Shown here in pieces: positions 1 to 8,000 of a stretch of 12,862 nucleotides of DNA; position 1 is the first letter of the stretch, and each line of letters opens with the position of its first letter. Made by a program: the position numbers and the translations under genes. The notes under the pieces are model-generated. The model saw nothing but the letters and a program-made list of their open reading frames with translations, made no database searches and had not been told where the DNA came from. Origin of the DNA: JADFUS01 sp964368765 (GTDB lineage Bacteria; Bacteroidota; Bacteroidia; Bacteroidales; Rikenellaceae); the NCBI GenBank assembly GCA_964368765.1, contig CAYJCU010000059.1:1-12862 (forward strand), given 5' to 3'.

Positions 1-56
1 TAGATATGACGTGCATAAATTCAATCCTCAGGTTCGCCGGACACTACTAATTAATA

Positions 57-1910
57 TTATCTTAAATAATCACTAATTACCAAATTTCGACTCTTAACGT
101 GAGTCTTAAGCGTTGAAACAGCATTGTCGAATAAATAGTCTGAACTTAGGAATGTGTAACCTCTCTCCTCTTTATATACTGACTCTTTGATTAACTCGTA
201 GTGGCTTTGATATGTATCCTGAATTTTGTCTACACTAAAAACATCCTCAATAAATTCTTTCAGATACCCCTCATAAATCTTCTCATAATCATCTACCGCT
301 ATCAAATAACTTATCAAAGGCCAGCTACTACTAACATTATTATAGTTAGGCCCTAATGCCGTGCGATTGCCTTTGCCAGATAGGAATGCTTCGTTATGAT
401 CCCACGGAATCCATTTTAAAAGTGATGTTTCTGGATCATTGTAGATATAGTAGTTTTGAGTCATATTACCATAACTATCCCAATTTTGAATAGTTGCGGT
501 AACTGCTAACCACTTCATAAATCTATCAACATCAAAAATCTTCTCTATATCACTTTTCCAAGCCTCACTGTCTGAAGTACGCTTACTACTATGAAGGGTA
601 TTATACAAGGAAAGAACATCACTATAATCAGCAATATCTTCATTGGTTTTTAGATCAAATTCTCCCTCATTATATGAGCCATAACTAAAAGAGGCGGCAT
701 CATCTTCAGGTTTATATAGATTACCCCCTTCTGTGAACTGTGTTTCAATAACAGTGCCGTCAACCTCTTCTACCATTGTATATAGTCCGAAATATTGAGG
801 CCCAGAGCCATTATCTATATACACCTCATAATAAGCGGTATGAGCAGCCTCTATCCCAAATTCGCGGAAGAGATCAGATGCCACTTTCTCTCGCATAAAC
901 GAATCATCTTCGTAGTTATTATTAAGATTAAGTTGTTTGAATCCATAAAAACGTTGATTTTTGAGGGCAGGGTAGTAATCCTCAAATTCGTCAAAATCAA
1001 GTTTGAAGGATATTTTATTCACATTCTGTGAGTATGCCCCTTGCAGTGATGAGTTACCTTTATATCTTATCCCAACCTCGTACCAATCTGTTTCGTTATA
1101 TCTCACTCTACATGGTACCATTATAGGTGTGTAATCGACATTGTCGTCCATAATATTGTTAGCGTTATTGCTTAAATCAGTGCGCATACTATTCCAATTA
1201 TCTGCATTAATAGTAATATCAAGTCGGTGGATTTTATTCTGTTCAAATACAATACTGTGATTAGGGGTTGCACTGTTACTATGAGTGTCGTTAGTCCAAT
1301 CAGAATAAAGACCACTGTCACTAAACACTTCATTTGTAGCAATATTCTTACTTGCTGGAGTTGCTGTCATAAATACAACTAACTCAGAGGCACCATCACT
1401 CTTACGCCCATAGGATCTACCATCTTCATGAAAGGTGTAGCTATTGTTGTCTGGTAAAGCAATATTATCAATAATCTTATCACTACTATCAAATAGATAT
1501 ATTTCATCGCCACTGCCTATCCCAAACGAAAATTCATTTTCAGCAATATCTGCTTCATCACTCTGATATATAGTAATATAACTACCAGCCTCAATTATAG
1601 TTCCATTTGCGAATATATAAATATCACTTCGCTCTAAACCCTTATCATCACTCAATTTATATCCGCTAATGTCAATTGCATGCGTGCTGTTGTTATAAAG
1701 TTCTATAAAATCCTCTTGGCTAGCAAACTCATTGATAACAAGTGCCCCATTGAATAAGGCATTTTCAACGTAAGTATACTCACCTATCAAAGTATCGAGC
1801 TCAATACTAGGCTCTGTTGAATCGGGGTTAATACTATCTTTACTACACGATTGCATAAAATACAATGCAATTAATACCACAAAATAGGTAAATTTCAACA
1901 TCTTTTTCAT
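57..1910 (-). CDS. Lipoprotein with lamin-tail domain and CotH-type kinase domain
   Basis: A 617-residue predicted surface or periplasmic lipoprotein. Residues 1-22 form a lipoprotein signal peptide (Lys-rich start, hydrophobic stretch, lipobox MQSC with the lipidated Cys at 22). Residues about 53-190 match a lamin-tail (LTD) domain: the segment LVINEFASQEDFIELYN followed by DISGYKLSDD is its usual opening. Residues about 226-605 match the CotH kinase family: RYKGNSS near 282, FMREKVASDLFREFG near 338, the QNWDSYGN motif at 475-482 and the catalytic or metal-binding segment WIPWDHNEAF at 500-509. CotH proteins of Bacillus and some eukaryotes are atypical kinases that phosphorylate secreted proteins; the substrate here is unknown. 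The LTD may position the enzyme on a surface, which is inference. The ATG at 1910 is chosen because the signal peptide follows directly; Met4 is possible. The gene lies 197 nt past the regulator gene, beyond a strong hairpin, so it is probably transcribed separately. I saw no convincing promoter. Confidence 0.88.
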   Translation of the reverse strand: MKKMLKFTYFVVLIALYFMQSCSKDSINPDSTEPSIELDTLIGEYTYVENALFNGALVINEFASQEDFIELYNNSTHAIDISGYKLSDDKGLERSDIYIFANGTIIEAGSYITIYQSDEADIAENEFSFGIGSGDEIYLFDSSDKIIDNIALPDNNSYTFHEDGRSYGRKSDGASELVVFMTATPASKNIATNEVFSDSGLYSDWTNDTHSNSATPNHSIVFEQNKIHRLDITINADNWNSMRTDLSNNANNIMDDNVDYTPIMVPCRVRYNETDWYEVGIRYKGNSSLQGAYSQNVNKISFKLDFDEFEDYYPALKNQRFYGFKQLNLNNNYEDDSFMREKVASDLFREFGIEAAHTAYYEVYIDNGSGPQYFGLYTMVEEVDGTVIETQFTEGGNLYKPEDDAASFSYGSYNEGEFDLKTNEDIADYSDVLSLYNTLHSSKRTSDSEAWKSDIEKIFDVDRFMKWLAVTATIQNWDSYGNMTQNYYIYNDPETSLLKWIPWDHNEAFLSGKGNRTALGPNYNNVSSSWPLISYLIAVDDYEKIYEGYLKEFIEDVFSVDKIQDTYQSHYELIKESVYKEERGYTFLSSDYLFDNAVSTLKTHVKSRNLVISDYLR

Positions 1911-2038
1911 TATTAAATACGGTTTATAATTTCTATTACAAATATCATTATTATTATTATCCCTACAAAATACATTCTACGAAAACCCAGTTTTGCTCTA
2001 CTAAAATATATATAAAATTATATTAGTATTATATACGA

Positions 2039-2092
2039 AGAAGAACTGTCCCCGAAAAGTTAAACTAAAAACTTTTCGGGGACAGTTCTTCT
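2039..2092. terminator. 23-bp perfect hairpin at the end of the hmu operon
   Basis: Positions 2039-2061 and 2070-2092 are exact reverse complements (23 of 23 pairs) around an 8-nt A-rich loop at 2062-2069. The core is CTGTCCCCG / CGGGGACAG, far more GC-rich than its surroundings. With a 2-nt bulge the pairing can continue through CGAA (2036-2039) and TTCG (2094-2097). It starts 16 nt past the stop codon of the regulator gene, the place expected for an operon terminator, and would act on transcripts from either strand. No long T-run follows on either strand, only short TTCTTC tracts that are part of the stem. It may therefore be a terminator or 3'-end stabiliser, or a mobile palindromic (REP-like) element that took this position. 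The structure is certain; the function is inferred. Confidence 0.65.
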
Positions 2093-2107
2093 ATTCGTTA
2101 CGACCAA

Positions 2108-2698
2108 CTATATTAAAACGTCGCTTTCATCTATGAAATTGTTTAATAGTGCGTAGACCAAGAGTCCAGATACTGAGCGAATACCTGTTTTACGAGATAT
2201 ATTCTTACGATGGGTGGTAACGGTGTGTATTGAGATGTGAAACTCATTAGCAACATCTTTACTAGTGTAGCCACGTGCTATTGCCACCAAAATCTCTTTC
2301 TCTCTATCAGATAACTCTTCAGCAGTTTCAAAACTACTAGAATGACTACTTTTATCTTTTAATAGATTCTCTAGCGTCTGCATTATCTTAAAATAGTTAT
2401 CATTGACCTCAATCACTCCATCAAAATGTTTCATAGTATCTCTGTCAAAATGGCTATACAAAATTGCAACTATTTTTGCTGATGGAAATAACTCTTTTAG
2501 TTTAAGTCCTTTATTTTGTATTATTATGTTAGGATTGATAATAACAATCTCAATATCCACATTCGGTTCAGAGGGAGGTTCACATGAAGCCATATCAATA
2601 ACGATTTTATCCGATTCTTCAATCATCTTCTCAAATCCTCCTAAAATCAATTGAGAAGGCTCTATTATTGCAATCCTATACTTTTCACTATTTATCAT
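2108..2698 (-). CDS. LuxR/NarL-family regulator with degenerate receiver domain
   Basis: A 196-residue DNA-binding regulator, using the ATG at 2698. An in-frame TTG at 2722 would add 8 residues, but the ATG is preceded by a purine-rich GAAGAAGAG, a good ribosome-binding stretch, and the protein then opens in typical receiver fashion (SEKYRIAIIEPSQLI). Residues about 6-113 form a response-regulator receiver-like fold. The usual phospho-acceptor Asp is replaced by Asn55 (IINPN) and the N-terminal acidic pair is reduced to Glu13-Pro14, so control by classical phosphorylation is unlikely. Residues about 127-190 are a GerE/LuxR helix-turn-helix (ELSDREKEILVAIARGYTSKDVA, recognition helix near 155-170), intact by eye. 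The start overlaps the end of the diiron-protein gene by 11 nt, suggesting translational coupling. The context suggests it regulates iron, haem or stress genes together with that protein; targets are unknown. The stop is TAG, as in the diiron gene, whereas the hmu genes end in TAA. Confidence 0.88.
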   Translation of the reverse strand: MINSEKYRIAIIEPSQLILGGFEKMIEESDKIVIDMASCEPPSEPNVDIEIVIINPNIIIQNKGLKLKELFPSAKIVAILYSHFDRDTMKHFDGVIEVNDNYFKIMQTLENLLKDKSSHSSSFETAEELSDREKEILVAIARGYTSKDVANEFHISIHTVTTHRKNISRKTGIRSVSGLLVYALLNNFIDESDVLI

Positions 2699-3386
2699 AC
2701 TCTTCTTCAATTGTTTTAACAATAGGAACTACAACTCTCTCTTCAATACGTGTGTGTTTATCAATATCATTCTCAAACAAAAATATATCTCTTAATAGAT
2801 CGTTACAATCATCGGTAGAGTACTCTTCAGGAATATATTTTATCAAAATATTTTTAAGGTCATTTAGCTTATCATCAATATTATCATGATTCTCCTCATA
2901 TTTTGCTATATCAAAGCCCGATATATCCTCTTTTGCAATAAGCCTATTAATGTATGGAAATACAACTTCATCCTCATACTTAAAATGGTTCATTATCTCA
3001 TTTTTATACTCTCTCAAAAAAGTATCTATAATTCTATGGTGAGTTATTGATAGCTGACTACTAAGTGCAGCTAGCCTACTTTCTAGGTTACTAATACGCC
3101 TCTCAACATAGTATCTATGCGAATTACGAAGATAGCTCAATACACTCTCAATATCAACACTATTTAACTCATCTTGCGAGGGCGTGTAGTTATCAAACGT
3201 GTGTATATTGCACATCATTATAAATGTATTTTCATCAATGTTATTATCTAAACATATCTTTTTAATACTCTTCTCTCCAAAACCAAGTTTAACACCAAAC
3301 CTCGGCAATACAGTAAGTAGGGTGTGGTTAGATAATATCGCCTCACCCATCTTTGTATTTCCATTAAATAATGCATATCTATTCAT
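2688..3386 (-). CDS. RIC/YtfE-like hemerythrin-domain diiron protein
   Basis: A 232-residue cytoplasmic protein, starting at the ATG at 3386, 12 nt after the hmuV stop; a TTG at 3395 would add three residues. Residues about 20-60 resemble the ScdA/RIC N-terminal domain (LLTVLPRFGVKLGFGEKS), but the Cys-Cys pair usual in that domain is replaced by Leu-Gly-Phe-Gly. The remainder is a hemerythrin-type four-helix bundle with a full candidate diiron set: His90, His134 and Glu138 (HFKYE), His167, His211 and Glu215 (HTRIE). The spacings of 44, 4, 29, 44 and 4 residues closely follow those of E. coli YtfE. Family members repair iron-sulfur clusters or act on or sense nitric oxide and oxygen. Directly followed, with overlap, by a LuxR-type regulator, it may serve as that protein's sensor partner; this is inference. 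Its place at the tail of a haem-uptake operon links it to iron supply or to oxidative and nitrosative stress caused by haem. Confidence 0.85.
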   Translation of the reverse strand: MNRYALFNGNTKMGEAILSNHTLLTVLPRFGVKLGFGEKSIKKICLDNNIDENTFIMMCNIHTFDNYTPSQDELNSVDIESVLSYLRNSHRYYVERRISNLESRLAALSSQLSITHHRIIDTFLREYKNEIMNHFKYEDEVVFPYINRLIAKEDISGFDIAKYEENHDNIDDKLNDLKNILIKYIPEEYSTDDCNDLLRDIFLFENDIDKHTRIEERVVVPIVKTIEEEYDK

Positions 3387-3398
3387 ATAAGTCAAATA

Positions 3399-3731
3399 TT
3401 ACTCTGGAACATAAATTATTTCGCCATTTTCTAGCTGATAAGCTGTACCTACACGCTTACCTCTTGAGCCGTTACTCTCTTCTTGCTCTTCTGATGGGGT
3501 GTATTTCTCTATCTTATCACCCTTCTTTGTTATTATCTCCATCTGTTCAGTACCTGGGTTTTTTACCATCGTAAAATCCTCTTGTGAGAACATCTCGGTC
3601 ATATCAAAACGTGTAACTAATGCCACCATCAATGCCACAGCAAAAACCATTGCCACGTCAAAAAGGTTTGTTAATACTGCTAGTGGATCGTGGTCATCAC
3701 CATCTGTTATTAATCTTCTTTTTCTTGCCAT
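3399..3731 (-). CDS. hmuV: HmuV, DUF2149 small membrane protein (ExbD-like)
   Basis: A 110-residue inner-membrane protein, recognised as the DUF2149 protein that ends the hmuYRSTUV cluster. A short basic cytoplasmic start (MARKRR) is followed by one membrane helix at about residues 18-40, then a hydrophilic domain presumably in the periplasm that ends in a conserved-looking GTAYQLENGEIIYVPE. The membrane helix carries an acidic residue, Asp25, in the context NLFDVAMVFAVALMV. This resembles the functional Asp of ExbD/TolR (FIDVMLVLLIIFMV), the proton-pathway residue of those motors. Together with the ExbB-like HmuU 8 nt upstream, it probably forms an ion-powered complex. That role is inference from topology and neighbours and has not, to my knowledge, been shown biochemically. 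Its length is normal for the family and the ATG at 3731 is the only sensible start. Confidence 0.85.
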   Translation of the reverse strand: MARKRRLITDGDDHDPLAVLTNLFDVAMVFAVALMVALVTRFDMTEMFSQEDFTMVKNPGTEQMEIITKKGDKIEKYTPSEEQEESNGSRGKRVGTAYQLENGEIIYVPE

Positions 3732-3739
3732 GATATACT

Positions 3740-4324
3740 CTATTTTTTTAATGATTCAGCAATATACTCTAATATATTCATATCATCGGCAACCCAACGT
3801 TGTTTTACTTGCAGTGTTATAAAACCGATAGCTCCAATGATAATACCTATAACTGTTGTAGCAAATGCAACCTGCATATTACTAGCCATTGACGAAATAT
3901 CTCCCGTAGCAAGTCCAACAAGCGCAGGTCCCATAGGTATCAGTGTTCCCATAAGTCCAAGCATAGGTCCTATTTTTACCAATAATTTTGATTGCCCTAA
4001 CTCTTTATCAGCTAAAATCTCATAATCGCCCACTATCTTCTCAACCTTAGCACTATTTGATGAGGCACTATTAATTCTATGTAATGTATCTATCAAAGCT
4101 GATTTTTTTACACTATAAGCATCTAGGTTATCCATAAAATCTTCTGTCTTTACACTCTCTAACTCTCTATTAATCTTAACATTGATTTTTGTACGAGTGA
4201 TATATGTTCCATAAAAACCACCCACCATTATAATAGAGCGTACAAAGAAAAGAATTAGAAAAAGTGTTACAGGTATCATTAAACCAGTTGAAAGCCAATA
4301 AAGTACATTTGTTATTTGTTCCAT
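3740..4324 (-). CDS. hmuU: HmuU, MotA/TolQ/ExbB-type proton channel subunit
   Basis: A 194-residue inner-membrane protein with three predicted helices: about 10-34, 115-138 and 152-172. The second and third helices carry the ExbB/TolQ signature: KIGPMLGLMGTLIPMGPAL at 117-135 and AFATTVIGIIIGAIGF at 153-168, including the paired Thr residues characteristic of the channel. In ExbB-ExbD and TolQ-TolR, proton flow through this element drives conformational work on TonB or TolA. HmuU is the standard ExbB-like member of the hmu cluster. Its start overlaps the end of hmuT by 13 nt and hmuV follows after 8 nt, so the three are probably co-translated and co-assembled. Whether it powers the TonB receptor HmuR or acts on HmuS is not settled by sequence; the dedicated clustering with HmuS and HmuT makes the latter plausible. 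Confidence 0.9.
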   Translation of the reverse strand: MEQITNVLYWLSTGLMIPVTLFLILFFVRSIIMVGGFYGTYITRTKINVKINRELESVKTEDFMDNLDAYSVKKSALIDTLHRINSASSNSAKVEKIVGDYEILADKELGQSKLLVKIGPMLGLMGTLIPMGPALVGLATGDISSMASNMQVAFATTVIGIIIGAIGFITLQVKQRWVADDMNILEYIAESLKK

Positions 4325-5025
4325 TTTATTAAATTTTTTAGTTTCTCATTAAAATTAATATTGTGTAGCCATACTCCAATAGCTACTAATAAAGTACCAC
4401 CAACTATTATTGGTGTTAGTGCACCCCATTCGATTGTTGATTGCGCATTAGAGATATTATACTCTGCTACCGACGAACTTACCAATAAACCTAGCCCCAT
4501 AATAGCAAAATTTAAGATTAACTTAACCTCTAATTTAAGGCTCTCACCATCTACTATTGATTTAAGTAGCAGTGCTAACCCCACAATAGCAATAAATATA
4601 GTAAGTGAATAGAGTAGAGCGGTAACAATAAAATCGCCACCCACTCGCCATTTAAAGAAAAGTAGCTCAAAATAGCCCACCGCAAAGAAAACAATTACTC
4701 CTGGCACTACCTTTAGCACCTTAGATAAACGGCTTCGTTTAGTCTTAGGGCGGAAATAGTTGTCGAGTAGATATATTGATACAAGAATGCCGAGTATAGA
4801 CTCTGCAGTGGTTATTAGTGCCACATTCTCAACCACATCACGACTACCCAGTAATTTTGTAATGATTGTTAGTGGTTGTGTAATTACAATAGGGTATAGT
4901 GCAAAAGATATAGCCGCCATAGCAACGCCATAAGCGATAAGTATCCATAACTTACCGCTCATAGCTGCTTTTAAACAATATTTCACTATTGCTATTACAA
5001 ATATTAATTGAATAATAGTCTCCAT
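4312..5025 (-). CDS. hmuT: HmuT, polytopic inner-membrane protein
   Basis: A 237-residue, strongly hydrophobic protein with about seven predicted membrane helices: roughly 4-20, 25-47, 66-87, 105-124, 131-155, 167-185 and 202-220. A basic cytoplasmic-looking loop (RPKTKRSR, 92-99) and a basic C-terminal tail (KLKNLIKWNK) help orient it. I recognise it from position and character as the membrane protein between hmuS and hmuU in hmu clusters; I see no motif giving a biochemical function and no ABC-permease signature. The start ATG shares its first base with the last base read of the hmuS stop (TAATG overlap), and the gene overlaps hmuU by 13 nt. A role as membrane scaffold or channel for HmuS and the HmuU/V motor, or as a haem or porphyrin transporter, would fit, but this is inference. 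Confidence 0.8.
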   Translation of the reverse strand: METIIQLIFVIAIVKYCLKAAMSGKLWILIAYGVAMAAISFALYPIVITQPLTIITKLLGSRDVVENVALITTAESILGILVSIYLLDNYFRPKTKRSRLSKVLKVVPGVIVFFAVGYFELLFFKWRVGGDFIVTALLYSLTIFIAIVGLALLLKSIVDGESLKLEVKLILNFAIMGLGLLVSSSVAEYNISNAQSTIEWGALTPIIVGGTLLVAIGVWLHNINFNEKLKNLIKWNK

Positions 5026-8000
5026 TATTTACGTTTTCTGCGATATAATACCCATCCAACAAGCACAATAAACAGTGCAATAACAATATAAACTGTTGTG
5101 TAGTTGGTTTTTTCTTCTTCAACTGTTTTATTTGTTTTTTGCTTCTGTTGCTCTTGCTCTTCTTTCTTCAAAACAACACTCTTTTCAGCAACCTCTTCTG
5201 TTAGAGCCACCTCACGTGCACTTTTTATAGACTCGTTATACTCTTTAGCATTATCAGGGGCATTCTCAGCAATAAAATCACGTAACTTAGCATTATCACA
5301 TATAAATCCACTACATCCAGCCTCATGCTTTATCACCATACGAGAGTGAAGCTCTGCTAGTTCAGCAATCTGCTCTTTAGATGCCTCCCACATACCTTTA
5401 CGAGCCGATTCAAGCATCACAGCAGTAAACTCTTGCATTGCATAAGGGTTCTTCTCTGAGAATTTATCCTCCATATCCATATTATATTTATCTCTAACAT
5501 AAATATCGTGATACTCATTCCATATATGATCATCAATAGCCGATGGCTTCATAGCATTCCAGCCGAAAGTGTTGCGTATCGTCTCTGCAAACGAACCATA
5601 AGAGCTTGCCTCGCCTTTCATCTTCTCTGCAATATATTTAGGATTGAAAATTGTTGAGTTTGTCTCAACACCTATCGCCTCTTTTAACCCTTGTACCTTA
5701 GCACGGCTACTATTGCGGAAATCATTGAAATATGCAGTTGCATCATTGCCTGTAACCTCTTGTACGGCAGCAGAAAGCCCCCCCATAAATTCATAAACAT
5801 GGTCTAAGCTCAGTGCTCCCCACGTATTACTAGAGCGTGGTTGAACAACAACCTGAGTGTTTAGAAGTGCCGCCTCAAAAACACCCTCACGTGCTTCTCC
5901 CCACTCTTCAGAACCATTAGCTGAGTACATAGCACCCATATTTGTTATATACTGTTTAGCTATCTCACCTTGACTTTCCCAATTTTCGCTATCCTCAACC
6001 ATTCCCATAATGCCCGTGCCATAGTTACCACCTACACCACCGAAGATACGCTCTCTAGAGTATTTACGTGCATCTTGAGGAGAAAAGCCCTTCTCTAATA
6101 ATCGCTTCTCAGCATCTTTAAATCCTTTAGTAACAAAGTTTTGTCCTTCGCCATCGTTAGCATCAGCTGCAAGAGCAATAGCATCATTTATTAATTTTAG
6201 GCGTGAGGCTGCAATATCACGTAACTGACCTGAAGTTTGTACAACAACATCAATACGTGGTCTGCCTAACTCCTCTATTGGCACAACCCTAAGAGAACGC
6301 ACATAACCTAAGCCATCACGAAGAGGCTCAACACCTAACATCCACAATATCTGTCCAATAGTAGCACCTTCGCTAGATATAAAATCAGTAGACCAAAGAG
6401 TAAAACTAATCTTTTCAGGGTATCTACCATTAACCTCTAACTCTTGTGCAAGTAGATTATCAGCTAGGCGTTTACCCACATTCCACGCCTCTACGGTAGG
6501 TGTAGTCTCTGGATTAATAGAGTAGAAATTTCGACCAGTAGGTACAGCACTAGGATTTGCTATCGCATCGCCTGCGGAACTAGGTAATACATATCTTCCG
6601 TTTAGTGCTTTAAGTAATCCATCCTGCTCAGCTTTTGTTGATGCAACCAGTTCACTACGCTTTGAGGCAACCATTGCCACTGTCTTTTTCAGCTCTTTAA
6701 GTGCGTCAATCAACAATTTCTCGCTATTGTCAATATCAACTGTCTGAGACTGTTGCATAGCAAGACTCTCCATCATTGATGGTCTTTTAGGCTTTTCAAC
6801 CTCCTCTTCGGTATCACCACCTACGCCAGCTGGTTTTTTAGCACCATCTCCCTTAGGTATCCATGATGGGTGACCAGAGCTTTTGCGCATTACAGTAGTT
6901 CCATCTCCTGCAACTAACTCACCCTTTTCGTTTAAAAAACGCGTTGGTTTTTGTGCAGTTTGCATAGCTCCCATCATCTGTGCCATCATCTTAGCACGTG
7001 CCGAAGCCTTCTCTTGCTCTATCTTAACAGTTCTGTTAAGTAGTGCAATATCATTTGAGGAGATTATAGAGTTAAATATCTTATCAGTATTCTCGCCCTT
7101 TAGTGCACGAGCTATAATCTTATCAGCCCTAACAGTGTAGTTATGGTTGATATATGATATATCATCAATCATCTTTGCATCTACCTTACCATGGGCAATA
7201 TCCACATTAGCAAGAGAGTAACGGATAGGATCAATCATCATTAGGCGAATAGTATTTGCAGCCTCTACTTCATCATACTTCTCTCCAAGGGTATATAGTC
7301 CATCTGTTACTTTTGCGCCATCAATCTCTTCTATATATCGGTGCACTTTTTGTATATCTTCATCAGTAAAAGTGCGTGTAGAGTCGATACCTAGAGCCGA
7401 GCATATATTTTGGCTATGTGCCAGTTTAGTAATTGTTTTGCGATACTCCTGTTTTATATCTCCCTCCTCTTGGTACTCAACAGTGTGTATGATACGTTTA
7501 AGTTTTTGTAAATCGCCATACAGTTCACCCTGCATAAATGGTGCTGTTAGATGGTCTACAAGTGTAGCATAGCTTCTGCGTTTTGCTATGATACCCTCTC
7601 CAATATTATTTATAGTGTAGATATAAAAATGCGGCATATCTCCTACAAGTGCATCACTCCAATCATAATCGGATAGTGCTATCTGTTTACCAGGAATAAA
7701 CTCTAAGCTACCGTGCGTACCAAAGTGAATCATAGCATCAGCTTCAAAACCTCTACGTGTCCATAGGTATGAGGCTACATAAGGGTATGCAGGTGCTCTA
7801 TCAACACCATGAGTAAGTGCATCTATGTCGCCACCCTCAGCAACCATTGGTTGCGGAAGTATTGCCACATTCCCAAATTGAAGTCGTGCAACAGCAATAT
7901 ATTTCTTACCATCTTTCTCATAATTCATATATTTACCTGGTGCTTCGCCATATAGCGCTTTCATATCTTCAACTAGGTCGTTAGGAAGCGACTCATTAGC

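Noticed and set aside
2..76. Open plus-strand frame entering from the left edge and ending at TAA 74-76, which could be the C-terminus of a convergent gene overlapping the CotH gene
   Set aside because: Only 24 codons are visible, no family is recognisable, and another plus-strand frame is also open to 50. It cannot be told from chance without upstream sequence.
1943..1960. TTA trinucleotide run upstream of the CotH gene
   Set aside because: It is a short simple repeat expected in AT-rich DNA; phase variation is possible but unsupported.
1911..2035. Promoter for the CotH gene
   Set aside because: Sequences such as GTATTTTG and GATATTTG resemble the -7 element only partly and have no well-spaced -33 partner.
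2699..2722. Longer regulator start at the TTG at 2722
   Set aside because: The ATG at 2698 has a purine-rich ribosome-binding stretch and gives the usual receiver start; the eight extra residues look like chance overlap with the diiron gene.
3387..3395. TTG start at 3395 for the diiron protein
   Set aside because: It adds only three residues and the ATG at 3386 is the ordinary choice; it is not excluded.
3388..3410. Possible -7-like sequence (TAATATTTG on the minus strand) just before the diiron gene
   Set aside because: It has one base too many for TAnnTTTG and no suitable -33 element is present, so an internal promoter is not supported.
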